Of a stretch of DNA of 64,000 nt, positions 11,045 to 22,800 are shown piece after piece (positions within the stretch are counted from its first letter, which is position 1; every line of letters begins with the position of its first letter). A program made the position numbers and the translations under genes. This stretch comes from Dromiciops gliroides. Taxonomy: Eukaryota > Chordata > Mammalia > Microbiotheria > Microbiotheriidae. Under the pieces are notes generated by a model, which was not told where the DNA came from, ran no database searches, and saw only the letters and a program-made list of their open reading frames with translations. The stretch covers positions 61,816,532 to 61,880,531 of the forward strand of contig NC_057861.1 in NCBI RefSeq assembly GCF_019393635.1. The letters run 5' to 3'.

Positions 11045-11940
11045 TTTTCAAAATGTTGAGATTGAGAGAGAAAGGTAATCAACAAATATTCTTATTTTTT
11101 AAAAAGTGAAGGAAATACCTTTTTCAAACTATAGGCCAGTAAGTTTGACTGATTCTGGGCAAAATTAGAGAACAAAAAAATAATTGGTAAGCACTTGCCA
11201 AGGGAAATGGGTGATCAACAAAGAACAATCATATCAGATTACCTTTCCTTTTTTGACAGGGTTACCAGATTGGTAAATTGGGGCAATTCCATAGTGTATT
11301 CAGTTGTTTTAGCAAGGCAGTTCAGAAAGTCTCTCAGAATATCCTTGTGTATCAGATGGAGAGTATGGGTTGGATATTAGTTATATTAACTCAGAAGTGG
11401 ATAGAGGCAAGGAGTGATTGATAAATTGATGTCAACCTAGCTGGACCTCTCTAGTGGAATGTCTCAGGGTTCTAACCTTGGTTGTGATCTGTTCATCATT
11501 AAAAAACAAATTAAAGGGGTAGCTAGATGGCACAGTGGATAGAGCACCGGCCCTGGATTCAGGAGTACCTGAGTTCAAATCCGGCCTCAGACACTTAATA
11601 CTTACTAGCTGTGTGACCCTGGGCAAGTCACTTAACCCCAATTGCCTCACTAAAAAACAAAAAACAAAAACCAAAAAAACCCAAATTAAATATTTGGATG
11701 AAGGTACAGATGATGTGTTTGCCAACTCTAGGAGAGAGCTAATAGTTTAGATAACAGAATTTGGATCCAAAAAGATCTTGCCAGGCTGGCATAATATGTT
11801 AGAACTAATAAGGTGAAATTTTATAGGGAATGTAAAATCCTACAGTAGGGTTAAAAATCATCAACTACAACAGTTACAATGAAGAGATGATGATGCTTCT
11901 TGTATCACAGTGTGCTATGATGGCCAAAACAGCTAATGTT
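11045..11940 (+). mobile_element. CR1-clade LINE RT-region remnant split by a SINE
   Basis: Contains a FFDRVTRLV-like segment at about 11250 and the gtggaatgtctcagggttct (SGVPQGS-like) segment near 11455. Typical of mammalian CR1/L3. Decayed. Confidence 0.6.
11516..11680 (+). mobile_element. Marsupial SINE, type A
   Basis: Complete copy, flanked by caaattaaa at about 11508 and 11683. Confidence 0.92.
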
Positions 11941-11944
11941 GACC

Positions 11945-12215
11945 AGAGGCAGCTAGATGATGCAGCAGAGTGCTGGACCTTGAGTCAGGAAGTCCTGAAT
12001 TCAAACCTGAATTCAGACTCTTGCTAGCTGTGTGGCCCTGGGCAAGTCACCTAACATCTATCTGCCTCAGTTTCCTCACCTGTAAAGGGGAGATAAGAGC
12101 ACTTGCCTTCCAGGGTTGTTGTGAGGATAAAATGAGATTAAGATTCACTAAGCACATAGCACAGTGCCTGGCACATGAGAGGAGCTTAATAAATGCTTGT
12201 TTCCTTCCTTCCCCA
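11945..12215 (+). mobile_element. CORE-SINE with L2-type 3' tail
   Basis: tRNA-like head, tttcctcacctgtaaa core and a cagtgcctggcacatgagag...aataaatgc tail like L2/MIR-mobilised SINEs. Confidence 0.75.
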
Positions 12216-12297
12216 CCCCTCAAAAATCTTTAGTTCCTGCCATTAGCACTTAGAGAAAACACAAACTCTTGAGCCTGGCATTAAAAGTCCTTCATGG

Positions 12298-12448
12298 GGG
12301 GTGGCTAGGTGGCGCAGTGGATAAAGCACCGGCCCTGGATTCAGGAGTACCTGAGTTCAAATCCGGCCTCAGACACTTGACACTTACCAGCTGTGTGACC
12401 CTGGGCAAGTCACTTAACCCCCATTGCCCCGCAAAAAAAAAAAAAAAA
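12298..12448 (+). mobile_element. Marsupial SINE, type B
   Basis: Complete copy ending ccattgccccgc plus A-tail. Duplication aaaagtccttcatg at about 12284 and 12449. Confidence 0.95.
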
Positions 12449-12834
12449 AAAAGTCCTTCATGATCTCTTTTGAACCTATCTTTCCAGACTTATTTGATCC
12501 ATTCCAACCTACATGCCATTACCTAGAGTTACTATTCCATCTTCTGCCTCTGTGCCTTGGGAATGTAGCCCCTTTTCACCTCCGCCAATTAAAATCTGGG
12601 GCTCATTTCAGGTGCTACCACTTAAAGCACTGACTTAAAGTCTTTGATGTTTATTCTAATTGTTGGTGCTCTTTCTCTACTCAAATTGTCTTGTATTTAA
12701 TTATTGGTATAGAGATTGAATTCTCCAAGTAGAATCATAAGCTCTTTGAGAGCAGGGACTGCTTTCATTTTTGTTTTTGTATTCCCACTGCTTAGCATAA
12801 TCCTTGCACACAGTATTTAATAAATAATTTTCAG

Positions 12835-13072
12835 GGGCAGTTAGGTGGAGCAGTGGATAGAGCTCTGGGCTTGGAATCAGGAAGACTCATCTTCGTGATT
12901 TCAAATCTGGCCTCAGACACTTACTGTGTGACTCTGGGCAAATCACTTAACCCTGTTTACCTCAGTTTCCTCATCTGTTAAATGAGTTGGAGAAGGAAAT
13001 GACAAACCACTTCTGTACCCTTTCAAGAATACCACAAATGGGGTCAGGTATGACTGCATGACTCAACAACAA
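12835..13072 (+). mobile_element. Mar1-type CORE-SINE
   Basis: Full-length: head, core (cctcagtttcctcatctgtt), ggagaaggaaatgacaaacc and the gactgcatgactcaacaac tail. Confidence 0.88.
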
Positions 13073-13084
13073 AATATATTTTGA

Positions 13085-13530
13085 TTTGAAACATAATCTT
13101 CACTAACAATCTAGAAAGGAAGTACTGACAAAGTGGGGTGCATCCAGAAAAGGAAAGATCAGGAAGGTGACAGAATTGGAGATCATACTATATTAGAATC
13201 AATTAATGCAAAGGGTATTTCAGGTATTTGAAAAATTCTCATTTGGAAGAGGAATTAGATTGTTTTTGCTTGGCTCCAAAGGGCAGAATTTTGACCAAAT
13301 GGGCATAAACTAGAGAAGTGAATTTCAACCTGATTCCAGGAAGAAAATTCTAACACTCAAAGATGGTTGATGGTGGAATTGGCTGCCTGGTGAGGTAGGG
13401 ATTTTCCCTTCTCTAGATCCCTTCAAACTGAAGGAAAATCAACACTTTGTGATGTTTGAGAGGACTGATCATTCATGTGGAGGTTTTCCTAATCATCTCT
13501 CTTTGAGATTTTCTGAGCCTTTGGTAAGGG
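13085..13530 (+). mobile_element. CR1-clade (L3-like) LINE 3' remnant
   Basis: Resembles the L3/CR1 3' region (ggggtgcatccagaaaagga through the cctggtgaggtaggg segment). Old. Confidence 0.5.
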
Positions 13531-13539
13531 ATGGTTGGG

Positions 13540-16080
13540 ACTGGCAAAGCATGTTGCAAATGTTTAAAATTAGAATTTGAGAATATTGAGGGTTTCCTGT
13601 CAACTTATTTTATTTAAAATTCTAATATAGAAGAAAAAAGAATTTAACAATAGACATGCTAAGGCAAGTGGTTATGTCTTATTATACAGAAACATTATTG
13701 TATATACATGTAGTTTCTCTGGGTTGAAAGCCTCAGCAGGATTTACAAGCACAGGTAACAATGGAATAAACAAATGAAAACACAATCTATGTTATACACA
13801 GAAAGTTAAAATCTCTTAATGTAACAAACAGAATTAGGCAACAAATGGACAATTTTATCCATAGTGACCAAGAAGTTTGAATTTATCAACAAATCTATAT
13901 TTTTTGTACAAACTGAAACAAGGATAATTTTCCCACTGCCCCAAAATAAATTGTTCCCACCTTTAAAATTTAATTTATTTATTCAACAAACAATTGTTAG
14001 GCACCTACTGTGTGCAAAGCCCTGTACCAGGTGCTGGAGAAAATACAAAATTTAGACAAGACACAAATGCTTATAACCACAGGGAACTGAGGACAAGCAT
14101 GGTTAGAGTAAACTGCAGTGAAAGTTGGATGATTTCCAAATAATTCAAGATATGTAGTCCTAACTTGTTTCTGAGGCAGCAGTGGTAGTACAACATAGAG
14201 AACTTTTCACACCTCTAGCATTAACTAGTTGTGACCTTATTTGACTACATGAGGTCAAAGGCCACTTCCAACCCTGAAATTCTAGGACGTGGTCCACCTG
14301 AGATTTTTTTAGCAAAATATATTTACTAAATTAACACCCATTAATAAATAGCTAGGATCACCTAATCAACTGCCTGCCCCTACTGTTGTGCAATTGCTGC
14401 CAGGTGTCATAGACCAATGATTATTTAAATTAAAAAAAAAATCATGCAGCTTTGCACATATCAGGATATGTGATTATGTGGCCCAGCTTCTTTTTGTCCT
14501 TTTTTCTATTGGTCTGGTCTTTTGGTTTCATTTATGTAAGGAATTTTGAGTGAGGATGCTACTTCTACCAATTTTGACCAGCAAGTATTTCGCAACTTAT
14601 AGTTTTAGTTTACTGGAGCAGAGAGGTCAAGTAACTTGCTTAGGGTCAAACAGCACATATGTCTTCATGGATCAGAGGCCAGTTCTCTCTTTCCCCTATG
14701 TCATGTTGCCTCTCTCATGTACTCATGCTAAGTTATTCCTTTTCTAAATCCTAAATTCTTTTCTTGCTCTGACATTCTGTTTGGTGGATCCTTCCAGCCC
14801 TGACATTCTAGGATTTTCTAGGATTCTGTGGACAGAGGTCTGAAAAACCTTAATTCCCCAAAATAAAATTTTGGGTTTTACACATAAATTCCTCTGCAAG
14901 TGGTCTCTAAAACAAAACAAAACAAAACACTTTTTATTAACCAAATAAAAACAGTAATAAAATACAGGTCACAGGATGCTTATTCTGAAAGACAAACAAA
15001 ACTTCTGAATCCAATCTTTCTTTGACTAGTTTGGTAACACATTCATCCTTCCCTGAATCCTTCAGCATACTGCTTGCCAAAAGCAGAAATCTAGTCTTTC
15101 CAGCCAAGAGAGAAAGGGTTTGCCCAATTGCTATGAGTTAGAGACATCTTTCCTACCCTGCACCCCAATGTAAAAACACATAAAAATGTAAAAATCTGCC
15201 CTTTGATGTAACCCATGTGCTCCTCAAATTGTGTTTGCTGCTCATTCTCATGATGGAACCCAAAATGCAACCACTGTATGTGCTTTACAAACTAGTCCTC
15301 AAAGGGAATGTTGGATGAAGACCATAGGAATGTTTTCAACTAAATGACTCATACAAAGACTCATACACCTTTTTTGGAGGTTTTGATTCATAAGGTGAAA
15401 TTAGAGTAGAAGTTATAAGGATGCAGATTTTAAGAATTCTGACCACTTGAGCTGTTCAACAATGGCAAAGACTGTCTCAGTAAAGTGATAACCATTGGCC
15501 AGGGATACAGTAGAGAGAATTTTGTTCCAGTATGTTGGAAATTAATGCCCTTTAAGATCCTTGCCAACTAAAAATTCTATGACTTCTAGTTCAGGGATGG
15601 TCTGTTCCTTGTCTGGACATAAAAGGTTAGTTGATCTAGTATTGATGTTAGTGACATCTTTACTAATTGGAACTGGCCCTTTAGTTGTTTGTGAAGACAA
15701 AAAAATCAGCCTTGTCTTACCCTCCGTGACCACTATGACCCTACAGAGTTCAAAGGAGAAAAAGAATATAATGAGGCCTCTCCTTATCATGACAAATTTG
15801 CAAGAATGGCTGACAAATTCTAACTATTTGTTCAGGAAGACTGGCATACTTATCAGTCCTCATTCATATGTTTAATGCATGTTACTTGTCTTACTTTGCA
15901 ACCTGGGGAACAAATCCTTTCTAGCCAGCTACTGTTGAGGAGGCCATGTGATTTATTTGCAATCAGATGACTGGGTTCTGCTTCTTATTGTAACACTTTA
16001 GTTAAGTGCCCTCTCTAGAATTTACAGTTTTTTAATCTAGAAAATAAAGGAATCAGACTAGGTGATCTCTAAGGCCCCTT
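13540..16080. other. SINE-poor stretch 3' of MAU2
   Basis: No young SINE. Scattered old MIR/L2-like pieces (13960-14045, 14615-14730, 15955-16070). Minus-strand AATAAA hexamers at about 13978, 14933 and 15952 make it a possible distal MAU2 3' UTR. No CpG island or promoter for a downstream gene is visible. Confidence 0.4.
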
Positions 16081-16081
16081 C

Positions 16082-16345
16082 TGGGGCAGCTATGTGGCCC
16101 AGTAGATAGAGCACTGGGCCTGGAGTCAGGAAGACCTGGGTTCAAATTTGATTTCAGATACTTACTAGTTGTGTGACCCTGTGCATGTTACCTAATCTTT
16201 GGCTTGGTCCCTTCGTCTGTAAAATGGAAATACTAATAGTCACTATTTCCCAGGGTTGTTGTGAAGATCAAATGGGATAACTGTAAAGCTTTTAGTATAG
16301 TGCCTAGCACATAGTAAACACTATGTTGATGTTAATTATTATTTT
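16082..16345 (+). mobile_element. CORE-SINE with L2-type tail
   Basis: tRNA-like head, ctgtaaaatggaaatacta core and gtgcctagcacatagtaaac tail. Confidence 0.75.
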
Positions 16346-17099
16346 AGGATCCCATGGGAAGGTGAAACTAAAGAGAGCATGCCACATATATGTACTCACA
16401 TAATCTGACTTAAGTAAGGCTAACGTGGACCATTTAATACCAAGAGTACAAGGCCTGGGCTTCAAATTGTGCTACATATGAATGTTCTAGAAGCATATGA
16501 AACCATAAAATAAATTAATATACACCTAGTCATAATGCTGTACAAGACAAAGGAAACAATGGGATTAAGAGCCAGGTGGGTGTGAAGAGTCTGTCCATTA
16601 TGTGGAGACAGAGCAAAGCCACAATGAAGGGAAGGGAGTCCTTGCAGTCTTGTAAGGCAACTTGATTTTTCACTTTAGCCATTATTGGCTCTCATCTGCT
16701 TTATTGCTAATTGTCTTGGGGAAGCTGCTTCTTCCTGCAGCCTGTAACAAAGACCAAGGGCTGCAGGGGCTATTTACACCAGGTATTGACAAAGAGAGAC
16801 GTATGTGCCAAGAAAAGACATGGGCTGGGAAAGTGTCAGAGGCCAGAACTCCGTGGGAGCCTGAAAAGCTTCAAAAGAACTGTGTTTCTATGAAGGATGT
16901 TATATGAAAGATGACTTAAGAGGCAGGCAACACACAGGAAGCAAGTATGGAGCCCAGAGCCTTCATAGAATCATAGAAGATTAGGGCTTTAAGGGATCTT
17001 AGAGATCAGTTAGTCCTCTCCAGACTTTCTCTCCTTACTGTCATTCCCTGTCCAAGCCCCCTCCATATACACCTTTAAATAAATTAAAAAAAAAAAGCT

Positions 17100-17225
17100 A
17101 AAAATGGAAGCTTCAACAATGTAAGTGATTTGTTCAAGATCACACATAGAGTTAATTAATGGCAGAGTTGAGAAGAGAACCCAGATTTCCTTACTCCTGA
17201 CCCATTATTCTTTCAGTTACACTGT
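17100..17225 (-). mobile_element. MIR-like SINE, inverted
   Basis: Core pattern (gtgatttgttcaagatcaca) of MIR in reverse. Old. Confidence 0.55.
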
Positions 17226-17621
17226 ATTGGGGCTTGTTTCCCTCCTACTGACCAGAAGGCAATCTTAGAATCTTTCAAAAGCTGCACAGAGATGGACACA
17301 TTTTCCACAAGGAGGGCAAGTGACTAGTCACTTCCCAGGTGTGCACTTCAGTTTCCTCTTCTGTAAAAATAGATTTCATTAACTGATCTCTTCCAACCTC
17401 AATATTCTAATTCCAAGACTCTCTGTTAACTCGCCCTTTTCTCAGGCCTTCAAAACAAAGAAAAGGGTTTTCACACAATTCAATGTATGTAGGTCTAACT
17501 TGTTTTTGAGGCAGCAATTCCTAATAAACTAATCAAAGAAGAATCTGCATGTTTCTGATTAAGGGTGGGCAGGCAATCACCTCTTAGCTCAAGTAAGCTG
17601 TCATTGTTATTATTATTATTT

Positions 17622-17729
17622 GCAGGGCAATGAGGGTTAAGTGACCGGCCAAGGGTCACACAGCTAGTAACCATCAAGCGTCTGAGGCCAGATTTGAATT
17701 CAGGTCCTCCTTTATCCATTGCCCCCAGC
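17622..17729 (-). mobile_element. Marsupial SINE with an internal deletion
   Basis: Inverted type B copy lacking part of the A-box side. TTA-rich tail and flanks. The only young SINE between about 12.5 and 22.4 kb. Confidence 0.85.
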
Positions 17730-18799
17730 TATCATTATTATAGGTGTCAGTGTTGAATATATAGACTGACATTGGCTTCTCCGAGCTGGAAATTCAGACA
17801 TATTTTCCTTTACACATGGGCAATAATGCTATTCGTGATAGGACATCTTACTTCAAATTATAAGGCTTCCCAATAGATATAAGAAAAATGAATAAATTTG
17901 CTAACTGTTCCCTCCTGAGAGAGACCATCCCAAATATGAAATATAGTTCAGCTGATTTAAATCAAACCTATCCTTAGAGCCTTGCCAACCTTGTATACTG
18001 GGACTAGTTGGCTAAGTAAGCACTGGTGGTTTGGAAGAAAACAAGTGGACTCTTCTTGTACTAGTACTCCTGAAGTGACCCCAAACAGTCTTTCTTTTGA
18101 ACCCCGAGCCTACCCAAAAAGGAAGGAATTAAGCAGTTTTACAATGTAGGCCAGGAAACCAAAAACTGTGACCACCTTTGGAAAGCAACTAGGGGAATTG
18201 CTTCATGTGAAGCTCTTGGTCTTTCTATATGAGCTCACTGGCATTCTAATCACCTAGTACAGTATTCTGCTTAGCCTATCTCAGAGAGGCCCATTTAATT
18301 TGTAGGCTAATTCATTTCAATCATCATTTTTTGAGAGCTTACCGCAAGCCAGGTATTATACTGGTTGCCTGTAAAATGGAAACAGATCTTTGGACAGTTG
18401 TCACTTTCAGTGCATACCACCTGTATGCTATTGCTGCTGCCTTGGCCCTGTTATTTTTTGCTACTCAAAACAGATTTTCAAAGGTGAGAACAGATAGTGC
18501 TTCCTCAATGTGTCTTTCATTCAAAGCTGGGCAGAGGGGTAAGTTTAAATAAAAGTGAGGAACCTCACAATACCTCCCCCAATCAGTTCCTGTTATTAGG
18601 GAAAATGTAAACACAAGCCTCTAGCTCTGTAGATATATAAGTACACAACACATACATACATATATATATATTTATGTATAATAATATACACAACAGAACA
18701 GTGTAGTAGATCAAGGTGCCTTACACTTGGAAGCTGGCATTCTTGGACTTCTAAGTGAGCCTGAACAAAAGTTCAGTGTAGTACAGGGCTAAAAGCCTG
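17730..18799. other. Possible distal MAU2 3' UTR or intergenic DNA
   Basis: No young repeat and no gene seen. A short (AT/TA)-rich tract lies at 18640-18690. Confidence 0.3.
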
Positions 18800-19745
18800 T
18801 TGAATAACGGGATATTCAAAAGTTATGTTGAAAAAGCCGTTTTCTGTACAAATGTGCATTTTTTCCAAAGTGATTTATTCTCTCCAGGTATCTGCCTCAA
18901 ATCTGGATGTTGGGGTTAAGCTAAACTTAGACCTTTGAGCTTTATTCTTTAAAGTTGTCCAAGTGATGCATTAAAGAGTTGTAGGGGAGGACACTGATCC
19001 TCCCTCACAACACATGGCTACTCACTCAGGCAATGAAAGGTTAAAAAAGTAACCAACCTTACTTTCTACCTTCACTAGAAAAAAAACTGGCTTAATCTGG
19101 GTGCATGTGGCAATTTGCTACAGAACAGCATCGAGACATAGGACTTCCCTAAGAGAAAGATTTTGAGGTTTGCCAGCTCTCCATACCCACCCCCAGGCAC
19201 AGAGTCATGATTAAATCCCACACTACATGCTACCTGGAGCATTGTAGTAGACTCTTCCCCACTCCCGGCCCTACTCCGACCAGAAGAAGCACTTCATTTC
19301 AGGTAGGACTTAAATATTTAGAGCAGTGATTGGCAGTCTGGTCAGAATCCATTTCCAGGTGATGGTTTGGAAAAATCAACACCAATATTGGGTTGGAGAA
19401 TTTCACACAGTGGATGTTTGGTAAATGAGGAAAGACAGACTCCCCTTCCAATATCCCCTAACAGTTTTCTGGATTCTGCACCATGCTGTACTGAGGAAAA
19501 CCAGAAGCATCAAATACAGTTAATAATCCAGAAGTTGTGTGTAAGGGACACACACCTCTCATCTTTAAAAGCAGCTTCAAATGTCCTTTTTGAGTCTTTG
19601 AAATGTAGGTTGTGTTTAATCTTGATTAAGGCTTTTGGCTGTACAGGAAATTCCTCATTTTCCCCTCCTGGAAAAAGTCTCTCATGATAGATTTTCCTCT
19701 GCCCAGGGGGCCAAGTTGCATGTGTCACTTTTGCAGAGTTTTCCT
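18800..19745 (-). other. MAU2: MAU2 3' UTR, proximal part (3' end uncertain)
   Basis: Sequence downstream of the MAU2 stop on the minus strand, without young SINEs. Two AATAAA hexamers in the sense direction sit at 18941-18946 and 18874-18879, about 800-870 nt past the stop, and could end a short transcript. Further AATAAA hexamers lie at about 15952 and 14933, so a longer 3' UTR is possible. The human 3' UTR is a few kilobases as I recall. RNA reads would decide. Confidence 0.5.
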
Positions 19746-19820
19746 TCACAGGAGACTAGCAAGGCTGGTGGTAGGTCCATTCTGCGCCTGAAACTGTACA
19801 GGGGGTGGCCCATCTGTCCA
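19746..19820 (-). CDS. MAU2: MAU2 terminal coding exon e18
   Basis: 75 nt, [20 protein letters not shown] followed by ASLL and a TGA stop at 19746-19748. The acceptor is TTCCAG. The last 24 residues match the known MAU2 C terminus almost exactly (human has Asn for the first Thr of TTS). Confidence 0.97.
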   Translation of the reverse strand, partial: WTDGPPPVQFQAQNGPTTSLASLL

Positions 19821-22800
19821 CTGGAAAACATGCATGGAAATGAAAGAAAATGGAATTTACAACCTGGAAAATGAAGAACATGCTGTTCTTTGGCAAGAAG
19901 TAAAAAACTTTTATATTTCCTGATCAGACTACATCAGGGGCATTCTGTTCAGGTCTGAACACAACCAGGTAAGGGTGACAAGGATGGGGAAAGGACCCAG
20001 AAACCAGGGAATATGATGATCAATGGAAGGAGAAAGATGTTTAGTCCAGAGAAGAGAAGACATCCCCACTGTTGTGGGGAAAGGAGAATAGACTTGTGAG
20101 AGGAAGCTAGGAGCATTTGATGGGGAAGCACAAGGAGACAGATTTAAAAGTTTAATATGAAGCGTTTTCTAAAATCTGCCTGCTCCTCATTTCTTACATT
20201 ACATTCATATACCACAACTTGTTCAGCCATTCCCCAATTGATGGGCATTCCGTCGATTTCCAATTCTTTGCCACCACAAAGAGAGCTGCTAGAAATACTT
20301 TTGTACATGTGGGTCCTTTTCCCTTTTTTATGATCTCTTTGGGATACAGAGCTAGTAGTGGTATTGCTGGGTCAAAGGGTATGCACAGTCCCATGGCCCT
20401 TTGGGCATAGTAATATGAAGCATTTTCTAACAATCAAGGCTGTCCAGTAATAGAATGGGCCTCTTTTCAAGGTAATAGTGAGGTCCCTAGTGGTACTAGG
20501 TGTTCAAGCAGAGAGTCATCTTTTGAGGCAGCTAAGTGGTACTGGGCCTAGGGTCAGGAAGACCTGTTAGAATATAGCTCAGACATTTACTGGCTGTGTG
20601 ACTTTGGGCAAGTCACTTAATCATTCTCTCCAGTTTCCTCAACTGTAAAATGGGGATAATGAAAGCACCTACCTTGTAAGCTGTTGGGAGGATCGAATGA
20701 GACAATGTCTGCAGAGTGCTAAGCACAGTGCCTGGCAGACAGTATGTACTCTATACATGCCTATTCTCTTCTCTTTCCCCGTTTAAAATACTACCAAGAA
20801 TTTCCACATTGGGAGACTAGTTGCACTACATGACCATTTAGGTCCCTTTGCAGTGCTGAGATTCTATGATTGCAAATACAAAGATGTTGTTATCCATCAG
20901 TTGTCAGCCACAGGCAAATGCTGAAAGCTGGTTTTCTTGGGGCAGAGATAGCTACTGCCTAATATGTTATCAAGGGCAGGCATCTCCCAGGAGGTTAGAC
21001 TGTATAGATGGGAAGGGAAAATGAAGCTAACTACCCTACAAGCACGACAATGTCAGCTAATAAATTTGACAATTGGCCATCACTGATTTAGTAGGCAACA
21101 TTACTAAGCCCCCCACAAAGTCCCTCACCGTGATCAGGTTGTGTTCTGGAAGGCTACAAGCTTCAATGTGATCCTGGAGAAGCTGCTGGGAGAAGTTCTG
21201 ATGCATCTGGGCAGCTTCATGAGCATCCATTGCATTCCCACAAGCTTTATTCAGGTCTGGGAAAAAGAACCACACACATAGCATTCAGATGATTAAATAA
21301 GGTCCTGTCAGCCAAATTCTAGCTGGTGTGATCTCCTCCTAAAAGCCTTCCTAGGAGATTATGGCTCATGGGATTACTCTCCTATGGTACTTATCCCTAT
21401 TTACCTTCGTAATTGTAGACTAAATTGTTATCTGTTTCACATATATATTTCCTGTCTTCCCAATTTCTCTAAAGCCTCAATAGTTATAAGAACATTTCAC
21501 ATATTGTATCTTGGGGAGGCAGTGCAATAAAGTAGAAAACCAGCATATTTGAAGTCAGAAAACTAGGTTCAAATGTCCCTGCTGCCACCTATGTGATCTT
21601 GGGCAAATCGCATTGAGCTTCCTCATCTATAAAACAGGGGCTAAGTAGGGGGGGGAGAGGAAGGATGAGGTAAAGGGTGCTGGACCAGATGCCCTCTAAA
21701 GTTGCTTCCAGTTCTAAATCTATGATTATGTGATCCTCATAAAAATTCTAAGAGCTAGGTAACAATAGCTTCCACTGTTAAAGTTTCTTTAGGATATAAA
21801 GTACTTTCCTTACAATAAGCCTATGAGGTACAGAGTGCAAATGTTTACAGATGAGAAAATGGAAACCCACAGAGGTTGTGCCTTTCCCAAGATCACACAC
21901 GTTGTAAATGACAGAGCCAGGACTTGAAGTTAGACTTCTGTTTCCAAAAGGAGTGCTCTTATTACACCACATGTATCCCAACTAGCATGTAAAGTTCTTG
22001 AATGACAACAATCATATTTTGGGGACATATCTTGCAAAAAGCAGTATGGTATAGTGGAAAAAAATTTGACATCAGAGAACTGGGTACAAGTTTTAGTTAT
22101 ATCACCAAATAACTGAACAAGTCCTCTCACCTCCTTAAACCTCAGTTTCATTATCTATAAAATGGGGATAATAATGTTCTTAATAGTAAGATAAATGAAT
22201 TACTACTGCTAATATGGATATGTGGACTCATTTTCTAACACTCTCCTCAAAAGTACTACATATGGTATAAGGTGCATCTAACTGTGGCCCTTATGATAAT
22301 GTGACTTTACCTATAAACACAGTCATGTGGAACAGGGCCAACATTTTAGTTAAATTTTATGTGATTCATAGAGTAGTACTGGATTTTATGGAGGGAGGAG
22401 GTTCAACTAAGTTTTTTGTTTTTTTGAAAAATGAAATGTTTTGGGGCAGCTGGGTGACACAGTGGATAGAGCACCAGCCCTGGATTCAGGAGGACCTGAG
22501 TTCGGATCTGGCCTCAGACACTTAACACTTGCTGGCTGTGTGACCCTGGGCAAGTCACTTAACCCCAACTGCCTCACCAAATTTAAAAAAAAAAATTTAA
22601 AAAAAAAAAAGAAAAAGAAAAATGAAATGTTTTGTTAAAAACTTTCAGCTAATGACCTTAAACAGGTAAGAATTAATTTGCTTTTCTTCTAAAAAATTCT
22701 TTGTTCAGTTAATATCTTATTTTGTGGTAAAAGGAACACTTTAAAGTCATTTATTATTTTTGGGGGGTGGGGTGGGGCAATGAGGGTTAAGTGACTTGCC

